A stretch of DNA of 64,000 nt. Origin: Piscinibacter sp. GTDB lineage: Bacteria > Pseudomonadota > Gammaproteobacteria > Burkholderiales > Burkholderiaceae_C. Below are positions 1 through 8,480 of the stretch, piece by piece (position 1 is the stretch's first letter; each line of letters opens with the position of its first letter). A program made the translations under genes and the position numbers. The stretch lies in assembly GCA_016706565.1 (NCBI GenBank), contig JADJJI010000007.1, positions 124,001-188,000 on the forward strand, written 5' to 3'. The notes below the pieces were generated by a model. It searched no databases, was not told where the DNA came from, and saw only the letters and a program-made list of their open reading frames with translations.

Positions 1-17
1 CCATCGATAATCGCCGC

Positions 18-806
18 ATGGACCTCCGCCGCGAAGCGCTTGCCCTGCTGCAGATCGCCGACCCGGCGGACAAGGCCGCGGCGGTGCGCGCGCTGGCGGC
101 GCAGGCCTCGGTGGCGCTCGATGCCGAGACTGTCCTGGCCGAACCCGCCGGCCTGCCGGGCCGCCCGGCACGGCCGCCGCTGGTGGCGCCGAAGCACGTG
201 CCGACCCGCTCGCCCTTCACGCTCGAGGGCCGCGCGGCGCTGCTGCACTCGATCGCGCACATCGAGTTCAACGCCATCAACCTGGCGCTCGACGCGGTGT
301 GGCGCTTCGCCGGCATGCCCGAAGCTTTCTACCGCGACTGGCTGCGCGTGGCCGCGGAGGAGTCGCTGCACTTCACGCTGCTGCGCGAGCACCTGCGCAC
401 GCTCGGCCACGACTACGGCGACTTCGCCGCCCACGACGGCCTGTGGACGATGGCCGCGCGCACCGCGCACGACATCGTGGCGCGCATGGCGCTGGTGCCG
501 CGCACGCTGGAGGCACGCGGCCTGGACGCCACGCCGCCGCTGCAGGCCAAGCTGGGCAAGGCCGGCGATGCACGCGCGGTGGAGATCCTCGACGTGATCC
601 TGCGCGACGAAATCGGCCACGTCGCCATCGGCAACCGCTGGTACCGCTTCGTCTGCGAGCGCGCCGGGCTCGATGCGGTGGCGATCTACCCCGGTCTGGT
701 GGAGCGTTACGCCGCACCGCGACTGCGCCCGCCGTTCAACGATGCCGCACGGCGCGCCGCCGGATTCACCGACGACGAGATCGCCTACCTCACGCGCGCC
801 GTCTGA
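18..806 (+). CDS. DUF455 family ferritin-like protein
   Basis: A 262-residue protein with a ferritin-like diiron pattern: His-Ile-Glu at residues 81-83, EESLH at 114-118 and DEIGH at 197-201, the carboxylate/histidine spacing of a four-helix iron-binding bundle. This matches the DUF455 family, whose members are often annotated as rhamnosyltransferase-related only by neighbourhood; the true reaction is not established. The reading frame is open back to the window edge, but the ATG at 18 starts a typical family N-terminus, so the gene is probably complete. It is followed after 11 nt by the MlrC-like peptidase gene and is likely co-transcribed with it. No signal peptide is seen, so it is probably cytoplasmic. 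Confidence 0.85.
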   Translation: MDLRREALALLQIADPADKAAAVRALAAQASVALDAETVLAEPAGLPGRPARPPLVAPKHVPTRSPFTLEGRAALLHSIAHIEFNAINLALDAVWRFAGMPEAFYRDWLRVAAEESLHFTLLREHLRTLGHDYGDFAAHDGLWTMAARTAHDIVARMALVPRTLEARGLDATPPLQAKLGKAGDARAVEILDVILRDEIGHVAIGNRWYRFVCERAGLDAVAIYPGLVERYAAPRLRPPFNDAARRAAGFTDDEIAYLTRAV

Positions 807-817
807 GCGACACGTCC

Positions 818-2329
818 ATGCGCATCTTCCTCGCCGGCTTCCATCACGAGACCAACACGTTCGCGCCTTCGGTGGCCGACTGGGCCGCCTTCGAAGCCGG
901 CGCCGGCTATCCCGCGTATGCGCGCGGTGAGGCGATGCTCGAACAGATGGCCGGTGGCAGCCTGGCCATCGCCGGCTTCGTGCGCGAAGCCCGCGCCCGT
1001 GGCTGGACACCGGTGCCCTCGGTGTGGGCCGGCGCGATGCCGTCCAACCGCATCACCGCCGACGCCTTCGCGCGCATCCGCGACGAGATGCTCGCCGACC
1101 TGCGCGAGGCCCTGCGCGAAGGCCTCGACGGCATCCTGCTCGACCTGCACGGTGCGGCCGTCGCCGAGGGCGCCGACGATGCCGAGGGCGAGTTGCTGGC
1201 GTGCCTGCGCGCGGCCGCCGGCTCGGCCTTGCCCATCGTCGCGAGCCTGGATCTGCATGCCAACGTCACGCGGCGCATGCTGACCCACGCCAGCGCCATG
1301 ACGGCCTACCGGACCTACCCGCACGTCGACATGATGGCCACCGGCGAGCGCGCGGCGCGCATGCTGGCGCGGCGGCTGAAACCTGGTGCACCGGCGCGGC
1401 TCAGCCACGCGCGCCGCGTGCCTTTCCTGCTGCCGCTGAATGCGCAGTGCACGCTGATGGAGCCGGCGGCCTCCGTGATCGCCCGAGTGGAGCGCCTCGA
1501 AACGATGGCCGACCTCGAGCTCAGCTTCGCGATGGGCTTCTCGGCAGCCGACTTCGCCGAATGCGGGCCGGTGCTGTTCGGGCATGGCGCCGATGCGGCG
1601 GCACTGCGTCGCGCCGTGGACGCGCTGCACGAGGAAGTCTGTGCGCGGCGTCGCGAGTGGTCGACGGAACTGCTGGCACCTGCCGAGGCCGTGGTGCGCG
1701 CCCTGTCGCTTGCCGGCCCCGGCCGCGGCCCGGTGGTCATGGCAGACACCCAGGACAACCCTGGCGCCGGCGGCGATGCCAACACCACCGGCATGCTGCA
1801 CGCCCTGCGCGCTGCGGGCACCGGGCATGTGCTCGGTGGCGCCGTGGCGCTCGGCCTGCTGTTCGATCCCGACAGCGCCGGCGCCGCCTGCGCGGCCGGC
1901 GTGGGCGCACGGCTGAATCTCTCCCTCGGCCGTGCCGTGCCCACCTGGGACGGCACGCTCACCGACGCGCCGTGGCGCGGCGAAGCCCGCGTGCTCGCGG
2001 TGCACGACGGCAACCTGCCCTTGCACGGCCCGATGACCGCCGGCGCGACGGCGCGGCTCGGCCCCTGCGCCTGCGTCGAGATCGAAGGCATCCGCGTGCT
2101 GCTGTCCAGCGCCAAGGCCCAGATGCTCGACCTGGACCTGTTCCGCTTCCTCGGCGTCGAGCCGGGCGCGATGCGGCTGCTGGTGGTGAAGAGCTCGGTG
2201 CACTTCCGCGCCGCGTTCGCGCCGATCGCCTCGCACATCCTGGTGGCCAAGGCGCCGGGGCCCATGCCGGCCGACCCGGGCGACCTGCCCTGGCGCCATC
2301 TCGACCCGGCCACGTCGCCGCGGCCCTGA
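818..2329 (+). CDS. M81 family metallopeptidase (MlrC-like)
   Basis: A 503-residue protein of the M81/MlrC family, zinc-dependent hydrolases first known from breakdown of linearised microcystin. The signature is visible: HHETNTF at residues 9-15, the DLHAN metal-site motif beginning at Asp145, the TYPHVDM segment shortly after, and a DNPGAGGD loop in the C-terminal half. Most family members occur in bacteria that never meet microcystin, so the natural substrate is unknown. The longer frame upstream is out of context; the ATG at 818, 11 nt after the DUF455 stop, gives the family-typical start MRIFLAGFHHET. No signal peptide is seen, so it is probably cytoplasmic. Confidence 0.88.
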   Translation: MRIFLAGFHHETNTFAPSVADWAAFEAGAGYPAYARGEAMLEQMAGGSLAIAGFVREARARGWTPVPSVWAGAMPSNRITADAFARIRDEMLADLREALREGLDGILLDLHGAAVAEGADDAEGELLACLRAAAGSALPIVASLDLHANVTRRMLTHASAMTAYRTYPHVDMMATGERAARMLARRLKPGAPARLSHARRVPFLLPLNAQCTLMEPAASVIARVERLETMADLELSFAMGFSAADFAECGPVLFGHGADAAALRRAVDALHEEVCARRREWSTELLAPAEAVVRALSLAGPGRGPVVMADTQDNPGAGGDANTTGMLHALRAAGTGHVLGGAVALGLLFDPDSAGAACAAGVGARLNLSLGRAVPTWDGTLTDAPWRGEARVLAVHDGNLPLHGPMTAGATARLGPCACVEIEGIRVLLSSAKAQMLDLDLFRFLGVEPGAMRLLVVKSSVHFRAAFAPIASHILVAKAPGPMPADPGDLPWRHLDPATSPRP

Positions 2330-2441
2330 GCAGGCGGAAACCGCGACACGTGGCGGGCCTGGCACGCCTCCCGCTTACACTTCGCGCCACGCCCGCCGAC
2401 CCACCGGTCCGGGCTCCCGACATTCCTTCATCGAGGACTTC

Positions 2442-3314
2442 ATGACCACCATCACCACCCGTCGTTTCCTGCAAACCACCGGCCTGCTCTTCGCGGGCGT
2501 GCTGCTCGCCGCCTGCGGCAAGAAGGAGCCGGCACCGGCTCCGGCCGCCTCGGCCGCCGCGCCGGCCGCGTCCGTCGCCGCCGCACCGCCGCCGGCCAAG
2601 GTCTATGCCGTCGGCACCGACGCCGCCTACGCACCCTTCGAGTCGCAGAACGAGAAGGGCGAGATCGTCGGCTTGACTGTCGACGTGCTGACCGCCGTGG
2701 CCGCAAAGGCCGGCATCGAGGTGAAGTTCGTCAACACCCCGTGGGAAGGCATCTTCAACTCGCTGGCGCAGGGCGACCGCGACATGCTGGCCTCGTCGAT
2801 CACGATCACCGACGAGCGCAAGCAGACGATGGACTTCACCAACCCCTACTTCGACGCCTATCAGCTGATCGCCGTGAAGGCGACCTCGAAGGTGAGCAAG
2901 TTCGACGACCTGAAGAAGCTCAAGGTCGGCGTGCAGACCGGCACCACCGGTGACGAAGTCGTCACCAAGCAGCAGGGCAAGAACAGCACCAACATCAAGC
3001 GCTTCGAGTCGACCCCGCTGGCGCTGAAGGAACTGGAAGCCGGCGGCGTGGACGCGGTCGTGGCCGACAACGGCGTGGTCATCAACTACGTGACCAACAA
3101 CCCGGGCGCCAAGTTCAAGACCGTCAGCGACAAGGCTTTCGCGCCCGAGCAGTACGGCTTCGCCGTGAAGAAGGGCAACACCGAGCTGCTCGAAAAGCTG
3201 AACAAGGGCCTGGCCGACATCAAGGCCGACGGCAGCTACGACCAGATCTACGCCAAGTACTTCGGCGCCGCCCCGGCCGCTGCCGCGGCACCGGCCTCCG
3301 CCGCGTCGAAGTAA
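2442..3314 (+). CDS. amino-acid ABC transporter substrate-binding lipoprotein
   Basis: A 290-residue periplasmic solute-binding protein of the SBP_bac_3 (cluster 3, polar amino acid) type. Residues 1-25 form a lipoprotein signal ending in LLAAC, with Cys25 as the lipidated residue. An Ala/Pro linker (about 26-53) follows, then the bilobed domain from about 55 to 277. The family-typical segment around YAPFESQNEKGEIVGLTVD is present. The C-terminus carries a second Ala/Pro-rich tail. It lies 15 nt before the permease gene. Substrate is not predictable from sequence alone. A 112-nt gap in front holds no gene and probably the promoter. Confidence 0.92.
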   Translation: MTTITTRRFLQTTGLLFAGVLLAACGKKEPAPAPAASAAAPAASVAAAPPPAKVYAVGTDAAYAPFESQNEKGEIVGLTVDVLTAVAAKAGIEVKFVNTPWEGIFNSLAQGDRDMLASSITITDERKQTMDFTNPYFDAYQLIAVKATSKVSKFDDLKKLKVGVQTGTTGDEVVTKQQGKNSTNIKRFESTPLALKELEAGGVDAVVADNGVVINYVTNNPGAKFKTVSDKAFAPEQYGFAVKKGNTELLEKLNKGLADIKADGSYDQIYAKYFGAAPAAAAAPASAASK

Positions 3315-3329
3315 GCACGCGGAGCGCGC

Positions 3330-4082
3330 GTGGAACTGCGCTGGGAGATCCTCGCCGGCTACGGGCCCTTGTTCCTCAACGGCCTGTGGATGACGATCCA
3401 GCTCACCATCGTCTCGATCGGCGCCGGGCTGCTGCTCGGCGTGCTGCTCGGGCTGGTCAGCAGTTCACGCGACGCCCCGGCGCCCAAGTCGGCCCCGCTG
3501 GCCTGGGCGCTGAAGGCGGCGCGGGCGATCACCGTCGGCTACGTCGCCTTCTTTCGCGGCACGCCGCTGTTCGTGCAGATCCTGCTGGTGCACTTCGCGC
3601 TGATGCCGGCGCTGATCCACCCGGACAGCGGCCTGCTGCTCTCCGGCGAGGCGGCGCGCGAATTCCGCCAGTCGCACGGCGCCTTCTTCTCCGGCGCGCT
3701 GGCGATGACGCTCAACGCCGGCGCCTACATCTCCGAGATCTTCCGCGCCGGCATCCAGAGCATCCATCTGGGCCAGACGCAGGCCGCCTACAGCCTCGGC
3801 CTGACCCACCCTCAGGCGATGCGCTTCGTGGTGCTGCCGCAGGCCTTCCGCCGCATGGTGCCGGCCCTGGTCAACGAGGGCGTCACCCTGATCAAGGACT
3901 CCTCGCTGGTGTCGGCCATCGGCCTGGCCGAGCTGGCGCTGGCGGCCCGAACGGTGGCCGGCGCGTATTCGCGCTACTGGGAGCCCTATCTGGCGATATC
4001 GGCGGTCTACCTCGTGCTGACGCTGACCCTGTCGATGCTCGCGCGCCGGCTGGAGGCGCCATCGCACTTGCGCGGACGCTGA
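3330..4082 (+). CDS. amino-acid ABC transporter permease (HisM/GlnP type)
   Basis: A 250-residue inner-membrane permease of the His/Glu/Gln family. It has about five hydrophobic segments and the cytoplasmic EAA loop (SLGLTHPQAMRFVVLPQAFR), the docking site for the ATPase. The start is GTG at 3330, preceded by GGAG at 3321-3324. It follows the binding-protein gene by 15 nt, so both belong to one operon. No ATPase gene follows: the next gene is a porin. The permease must therefore use an ATPase encoded elsewhere, perhaps shared with another system. A central insert of about 40 residues with a hydrophilic stretch (roughly residues 100-125) is longer than in minimal homologues. Confidence 0.92.
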   Translation: MELRWEILAGYGPLFLNGLWMTIQLTIVSIGAGLLLGVLLGLVSSSRDAPAPKSAPLAWALKAARAITVGYVAFFRGTPLFVQILLVHFALMPALIHPDSGLLLSGEAAREFRQSHGAFFSGALAMTLNAGAYISEIFRAGIQSIHLGQTQAAYSLGLTHPQAMRFVVLPQAFRRMVPALVNEGVTLIKDSSLVSAIGLAELALAARTVAGAYSRYWEPYLAISAVYLVLTLTLSMLARRLEAPSHLRGR

Positions 4083-4217
4083 CGTCCGGTAAAACAGTTG
4101 TCGCGCCGGCACAACGAAGATACGGGTTTTCCTACGGGTGTCATCTAAGATCCGAATCCTCGGTCCGGTGACATGCGTCAACCGGGTGTTTTTCGAGCAA
4201 AGACCAAAAGGATTTAC

Positions 4218-5231
4218 ATGAAGCGCTCCATCTTCCTGGCCGCACTGGCCACCCTGACCAGTGGCGCCGCCCTGGCCCAAAGCAGCGTCACCGTCTACGG
4301 CCGCCTGAACGTCTCGGCCGAGCGCCAGAAGGACGGCGACACCACCATCAACGCCCTGCAGAACAGCGCGTCGCGTATCGGCTTCAAGGGCACCGAAGAC
4401 CTCGGTGGCGGCCTGAAGGCCTCGTTCCTGATCGAGCACGGCTTCAACGTCGACACCGGCGCGGCTTCGGGCGGCGCTGCCGGCTTCTGGGGTCGTGAGA
4501 GCTGGGTCGGCCTCGAAGGCGCGTTCGGCAAGGTGCGCCTGGGCAATGTCGGCTTCGGAACCGCGGCCTATTTCGCCACCGCCGACTACATCAGCATGCA
4601 CAACCACGACACCGGTACGTCGTCGGATGCGTTCTACCTGTACCCCGGCGCTCCGCTGACCAACGTGATCGCCTACGCCACGCCGAACATCGCCGGCTTC
4701 ACTGCCGAAGCCCAGTTCGGCCTGAAGGAGTCGACGAAGACGAAGAACACCTTCGTGCTGGCCGGCAACTACGACGCGGGTCCGCTGCACCTGGGCGCCG
4801 GCTATGTGTCGGCCCCGACCGGCCTGGCCACGCCGCCCGCCAGCGACAGCGCCAAGGAATTCGGCGTGCGTGCCCTGTATGAGATGGGTGCCTTCACCGT
4901 CGGTGCCTACTACATCAACAACAAGATCGATGACGGCGCCGGCAACAGCCTGAAGCGCAACGCCATCCGCCTGTCGGGCATGTACGCGATGGGTGCCAGC
5001 GAGTTCCACGCGAACTTCGGCAAGGCCAGCAACTTCAAGGCCAACGGCACCACCGTGGACGACTCCGGCGCCACCCAGTTCACCCTGGGCTACAACTACA
5101 ACCTGAGCAAGCGCACCAAGGTGTACGGCTTCTACACCCAGGTGTCGAACAACGACAACGCCATCTACAGCGTGAGCAACTTCGGCGACAAGTTCTCGTC
5201 GCTGGCTGTGGGCGTGCGCCACAACTTCTGA
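4218..5231 (+). CDS. Gram-negative porin (Burkholderiales type)
   Basis: A 337-residue outer-membrane trimeric porin of the porin_4 / OmpC-like family common in Burkholderiales. The signal peptide ends near ALA-Q (residue 20) and the mature protein begins with the conserved SSVTVYGRLNV first strand. The sequence alternates hydrophobic and polar residues throughout and ends in RHNF, the terminal aromatic recognised by the BAM machinery. The start at ATG 4218 is supported by AAAAGGA at 4206-4212; an upstream in-frame ATG at 4173 would spoil the signal peptide. A perfect hairpin terminator follows. Lower GC and strong codon bias suggest high expression. It probably has its own promoter in the 135-nt gap after the permease. 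Confidence 0.95.
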   Translation: MKRSIFLAALATLTSGAALAQSSVTVYGRLNVSAERQKDGDTTINALQNSASRIGFKGTEDLGGGLKASFLIEHGFNVDTGAASGGAAGFWGRESWVGLEGAFGKVRLGNVGFGTAAYFATADYISMHNHDTGTSSDAFYLYPGAPLTNVIAYATPNIAGFTAEAQFGLKESTKTKNTFVLAGNYDAGPLHLGAGYVSAPTGLATPPASDSAKEFGVRALYEMGAFTVGAYYINNKIDDGAGNSLKRNAIRLSGMYAMGASEFHANFGKASNFKANGTTVDDSGATQFTLGYNYNLSKRTKVYGFYTQVSNNDNAIYSVSNFGDKFSSLAVGVRHNF

Positions 5232-5260
5232 TCCCCCGATCAGCAGTCAAGCGTCTGAAA

Positions 5261-5288
5261 GGGCCGGTCGAAAGACCGGCCCTTTTTC
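5261..5288 (+). terminator. Rho-independent terminator of the porin gene
   Basis: A perfect 9-bp stem, GGGCCGGTC at 5261-5269 and GACCGGCCC at 5274-5282, with a GAAA tetraloop, runs into a T-rich tract at 5283-5288. It lies 30 nt after the porin stop and before the convergent marC gene, whose stop is at 5304. Confidence 0.93.
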
Positions 5289-5303
5289 TTTGGGCTCAGG
5301 CCT

Positions 5304-5918
5304 TCACTCGAAGAAATAGCGCTTCAAGCCGGCCAGGATCATTTCCACCGCGATGGCGGTGAGCACCAGGCCCATCAGCTTCTCGACGGCCGAGACCACC
5401 GAATCGCCGACCCAGCGGCGGATGCGATCACACAGCATCAGCACCGCGCCGGACACCAGCATCGCGCAGGTCAGCGCCGCCACCCAGGTCATCACCCGGT
5501 CCGGCTGGCGTGAGGCCAGCAGCAGCACGGTGGCCATTGCCGAAGGCCCGGCCAGCAGCGGCACGGCCAGCGGAAAGATCATCGGTTCCCTGCCCTCGGG
5601 CGTGCCGTACACACCGCCCTCGTGGCTGAAGATCATGCGGATGGCCACCATCAGCAGGATCACGCCGCCAGCCACCTCCAGCGAGCGTTCCGACAGCCGC
5701 ATCACGCTCAGGAAGGCTTCGCCGAAGAACATGAACGCGAACAGCACCGCGAAGGCGATCGCGACCTCGCGCGCCGCGACCCAGTAGCGCCGCTCGCGCG
5801 GCACCGTGTTCATGATCGGAATGAAGATCGGCAGGCTGCCCAGCGGGTCGAGCACGAGCAGCAGCAGGATGAGGGCGGAGAGGAAGCTGTGGTCCATGGG
5901 GCCGGCATTGTGGGCCAT
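5304..5918 (-). CDS. MarC family integral membrane protein
   Basis: A 204-residue multispanning inner-membrane protein of the MarC/UPF0056 family. It has about six hydrophobic helices, the conserved LDPLGSLPIFIP motif near the N-terminus and LLAGPSAMATVLL in the second half. The function is unresolved; the old link to multiple antibiotic resistance was not upheld. Two starts are possible: ATG at 5918, with AAGGAG about 13 nt upstream, or ATG at 5897, giving MDHSFLSALILL, which looks more family-like but has a weaker ribosome site. It converges on the porin terminator. Confidence 0.9.
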   Translation of the reverse strand: MAHNAGPMDHSFLSALILLLLVLDPLGSLPIFIPIMNTVPRERRYWVAAREVAIAFAVLFAFMFFGEAFLSVMRLSERSLEVAGGVILLMVAIRMIFSHEGGVYGTPEGREPMIFPLAVPLLAGPSAMATVLLLASRQPDRVMTWVAALTCAMLVSGAVLMLCDRIRRWVGDSVVSAVEKLMGLVLTAIAVEMILAGLKRYFFE

Positions 5919-6035
5919 GGCCCGCCAATGGCTCCTTCAGGCGATGTTCCAGAACGAACGAAAAGGAAAACTTCCGACCATGCCGCGAACAGTTCCGGCA
6001 GACATCCGAAGCCCTCGTTCGACAAGGAATCCGCC

Positions 6036-6779
6036 ATGAGCACCAGCACCGCCATCCGCCCGACCGGCACCTCCCCCGCCACCGCCCCGGCGCGGCTCGA
6101 CATGTACGTCGGCATCCACAAAGCCCTGCGTCACTTCATGATGGACACGCTGCACCGTGTCGGCCGCATGGACCCGGCCGATGCCACCGACCTGGCCCGC
6201 ACGCTCGGCCAGTTCGAGGACCTGATGGCGCTGTGCGTGAACCACATCCACCATGAGAACGACTTCGTGCATGCCGCGATCGAGGCCCGCCAGCCGCGCG
6301 GCTCGTCACGCACCGCCGACGATCACGTGGAGCACTTCGAGCACATCGACGCGCTGCGCGCCGAGGCACGTGCGCTGGCCCGGTCCGAGCCGGCCGAGCG
6401 CCCCGTGCAGGCCCTGCGCCTGTACCGCCACCTGGCGCTGTTCGTGGCCGACAACTTCCAGCACATGAACGTCGAGGAGACGGCCAACAACGCGACGCTG
6501 TGGGCGCACTACGGCGACGCCGAGCTGATGGATCTGCATCACCGCATCCTGGCCAGCCTGCCGCCCGCGGAGACGCTCGAGGTGATGCGCTGGATGATCC
6601 CGGCCTCGAGCCCGGCCGAGCGCGCGCAGATTCTGGGCGGCATGAAGGCCGGAGCGCCTGCGGCCGCCTTCCAGGCTGTGCTCGATGCCGTGCGCCCGCA
6701 TCTGGACGACAGCGCCTGGGGCCAGCTCGCGCGCGCCATCGGCGTGGCGCAGCAGCCCGGACTCGCGGACTTCCGCTGA
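6036..6779 (+). CDS. hemerythrin domain-containing protein
   Basis: A 247-residue, mostly helical, soluble protein. Histidine/acidic spacing fits an HHE/hemerythrin fold: HKALRHFMM near residue 28, HIHHENDF near 70, DHVEHFEHID near 93, and a later HMNVEETANNATLW. This suggests a non-haem diiron (or similar) centre for oxygen, NO or iron sensing or storage. The start at ATG 6036 is preceded by AAGGA; the frame is open for 400 nt upstream but that part runs antisense to marC and is not coding. It is followed 55 nt later by a membrane-anchored diheme cytochrome c, a plausible electron partner, though this is only inferred from position. Confidence 0.82.
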   Translation: MSTSTAIRPTGTSPATAPARLDMYVGIHKALRHFMMDTLHRVGRMDPADATDLARTLGQFEDLMALCVNHIHHENDFVHAAIEARQPRGSSRTADDHVEHFEHIDALRAEARALARSEPAERPVQALRLYRHLALFVADNFQHMNVEETANNATLWAHYGDAELMDLHHRILASLPPAETLEVMRWMIPASSPAERAQILGGMKAGAPAAAFQAVLDAVRPHLDDSAWGQLARAIGVAQQPGLADFR

Positions 6780-6834
6780 ACCGCGGCGTGACGGCGCCCG
6801 CGCCGTCCGCCCGAAACCACCCCTCGAGATCATC

Positions 6835-7743
6835 ATGAAGAAGACCTGGCTCAAGCGGGCCGGCTACGGCCTGCTCGTCTTCATCGCCCTGGCCGCCACC
6901 GCGATCGCCGCGCTGGTTGCCTATGGCCACCTCAAGGCCTCCCGCAAGCTGGAGATCCGCCTCGAAGCGGTCGCCGCGCGCAGCGACGCTGCCGCCGTCG
7001 AGCGCGGCGGCTACCTCTTCCGCTCGCGCGGCTGCACCGACTGCCACGGCAACGACGGCGCCGGCCGCACCTTCGTCGACGACGGCAGGGGCCTGCGTCT
7101 GCACGCGCCGAACATCACGCCAGCCCGGAGCTCGGCCACGGCGGACTACCGCATGGAGGACTGGGATCGCAGCATCCGCCACGGCGTGGCGCCGGGCGGG
7201 CGGCCGCTGATGATCATGCCCAGCGAAGACTACAACCGCCTCACCAACGACGACTTCGCGGCGCTGGTGGCCTACCTGCGCCAGATGCCGGCAGCCGAGG
7301 GCGACCTGGCGCAGATCAGCCTGCCGCTGCCGGTGCGCGCGCTGTACGGCGCCGGGTTCATCCAGGACGCCGCGCAGAAGATCGACCACACGCTCGCGCC
7401 CGCCGCGCCGGTGCCCGAAGCGGTGTCGGCCACCCACGGCGCCTATGTCGCCAATGCCTGCATCGGCTGCCATGGCCCGGGTCTCGCCGGTGGCCGCATC
7501 CCCGGTGCGCCGCCGGACTGGCCGGCCGCGGCCAACCTGACACCGGGCGACGGCAGCGCGCTGGCCCGGTACGCCGACGCCAAGGCCTTCGTCGCGATGA
7601 TGCGCAGCGGCCAGCGCCCCGACGGCAGCACCGTCAGCACGGTGATGCCCTTCGGCTCGCTCAAGGCGATGAGCGACGTCGACCTCGAAGCCCTCTTCCT
7701 GCACCTCAGGAGCCTGGCGCCGCGCGCGGCCGGCTCGCGTTGA
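6835..7743 (+). CDS. membrane-anchored diheme cytochrome c
   Basis: A 302-residue c-type cytochrome. An N-terminal uncleaved-type helix (about residues 9-28) anchors it, with two haem-binding sites facing the periplasm: CTDCH at 67-71 and CIGCH at 209-213. Methionines in MIMPSEDYNRL and VMPFGSL are candidate axial ligands. The two-domain layout resembles cytochrome subunits of gluconate or alcohol dehydrogenases and other class I diheme proteins, but no dehydrogenase gene is adjacent. The ATG at 6835 gives a proper anchor; the frame upstream overlaps the preceding gene and is not needed. It is probably co-transcribed with the hemerythrin gene upstream and the small lipoprotein gene downstream. 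Confidence 0.88.
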   Translation: MKKTWLKRAGYGLLVFIALAATAIAALVAYGHLKASRKLEIRLEAVAARSDAAAVERGGYLFRSRGCTDCHGNDGAGRTFVDDGRGLRLHAPNITPARSSATADYRMEDWDRSIRHGVAPGGRPLMIMPSEDYNRLTNDDFAALVAYLRQMPAAEGDLAQISLPLPVRALYGAGFIQDAAQKIDHTLAPAAPVPEAVSATHGAYVANACIGCHGPGLAGGRIPGAPPDWPAAANLTPGDGSALARYADAKAFVAMMRSGQRPDGSTVSTVMPFGSLKAMSDVDLEALFLHLRSLAPRAAGSR

Positions 7744-7755
7744 TCGGGGGCCGCC

Positions 7756-8106
7756 ATGCACGTACTGACTCCCACTGCCTTTGCACTCTTCGTCTGCCTC
7801 TCGCTGATCTCCTGCGGCGGCGGCGACCTCGAATCTGCCCTGGAAACACCGCAGGAGCCGAAGCAGGTGCGCCTGGAGGGCTGCGTCGTCGATGCGCACG
7901 ATCGGCCGCTGGTGCAGGCCGTGCAAGCAAGCACGCCCGAAGGCCGCACCGCCGCCAGCACGATGAGCGATGCGCGAGGCGTGTTCCGCATGCACGTGCC
8001 GGCACGCGAGGTGATGCGCATCGCGACGCTGCCCGATGTCGACGGCGGCGTGACGATCATGACGGGCCATGACACCACCTTCCTGGGCGGTTGCCTGCGC
8101 GGCTGA
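7756..8106 (+). CDS. small lipoprotein with carboxypeptidase-regulatory-like fold
   Basis: A 116-residue predicted lipoprotein: hydrophobic N-terminus ending in LISC with Cys20 as the lipid site. The rest (about 35-100) reads like a single CarboxypepD_reg/transthyretin-type beta domain, with the pattern GCVVDAHDRPL, TMSDARGVFRM. Such domains often serve as adhesion or assembly modules. Two cysteines in the mature part (in EGCVV and GGCLRG) might form a disulphide. It starts 12 nt after the cytochrome stop, so it is likely in the same transcript. Function unknown. Confidence 0.7.
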   Translation: MHVLTPTAFALFVCLSLISCGGGDLESALETPQEPKQVRLEGCVVDAHDRPLVQAVQASTPEGRTAASTMSDARGVFRMHVPAREVMRIATLPDVDGGVTIMTGHDTTFLGGCLRG

Positions 8107-8216
8107 GCCGCCGAAGCCTGCCATCCCACGTTCGAGGGCCGCGCCCCCCGCAGGCAGGGCAGTGCGGTGGCCGGGCGGCGCGCAGATCATGGCGGCACCA
8201 CTTGCGGGAGCCGATC

Positions 8217-8462
8217 ATGCTGCAACGAGTCCACGCCTCGCCCGAGTCCAGCGCGATCCTTCGCCACGACGACGCGCCGCCGCCCGTGGAGATTCCGCCG
8301 GGCCACATCGGTCCCGTGGTGCTGCCCGGCAGCGGCCGGCTGGTCTGGTGGACCGGTCGCGTGGCGATCGGCCTGCGCCACCAGCCGCAGCGGCCGGTGG
8401 CCATGCCGTCGCAATCGGCGCTGTGGCTGCAGTCGCTGATGCTGGCGCGGCTGACGGCCTGA
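8217..8462 (+). CDS. small conserved-looking hypothetical protein (81 aa)
   Basis: An 81-residue ORF starting at ATG 8217 with GGGAG at 8206-8210 as a well-placed ribosome site. The centre, IPPGHIGPVVLPGSGRLVWW, followed by TGRVAIGLRHQP, is distinctive and low in Arg/Ala shadow composition, which argues for a real protein. No signal peptide or clear membrane helix is seen. I recall similar short proteins in related Burkholderiales, but no function. It is convergent with gamma-glutamyltransferase, whose stop lies 19 nt away. Confidence 0.6.
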   Translation: MLQRVHASPESSAILRHDDAPPPVEIPPGHIGPVVLPGSGRLVWWTGRVAIGLRHQPQRPVAMPSQSALWLQSLMLARLTA

Positions 8463-8480
8463 CGCGCCCGCGGCAACGCT

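Noticed and set aside
4098-4151. Porin promoter (TTGTCG and TAAGAT)
   Set aside because: Each hexamer is plausible alone but their spacing does not fit a sigma-70 promoter.
3465-5222. A 585-codon minus-strand frame opposite permease and porin
   Set aside because: It crosses a gene boundary and shows only composition typical of antisense frames.
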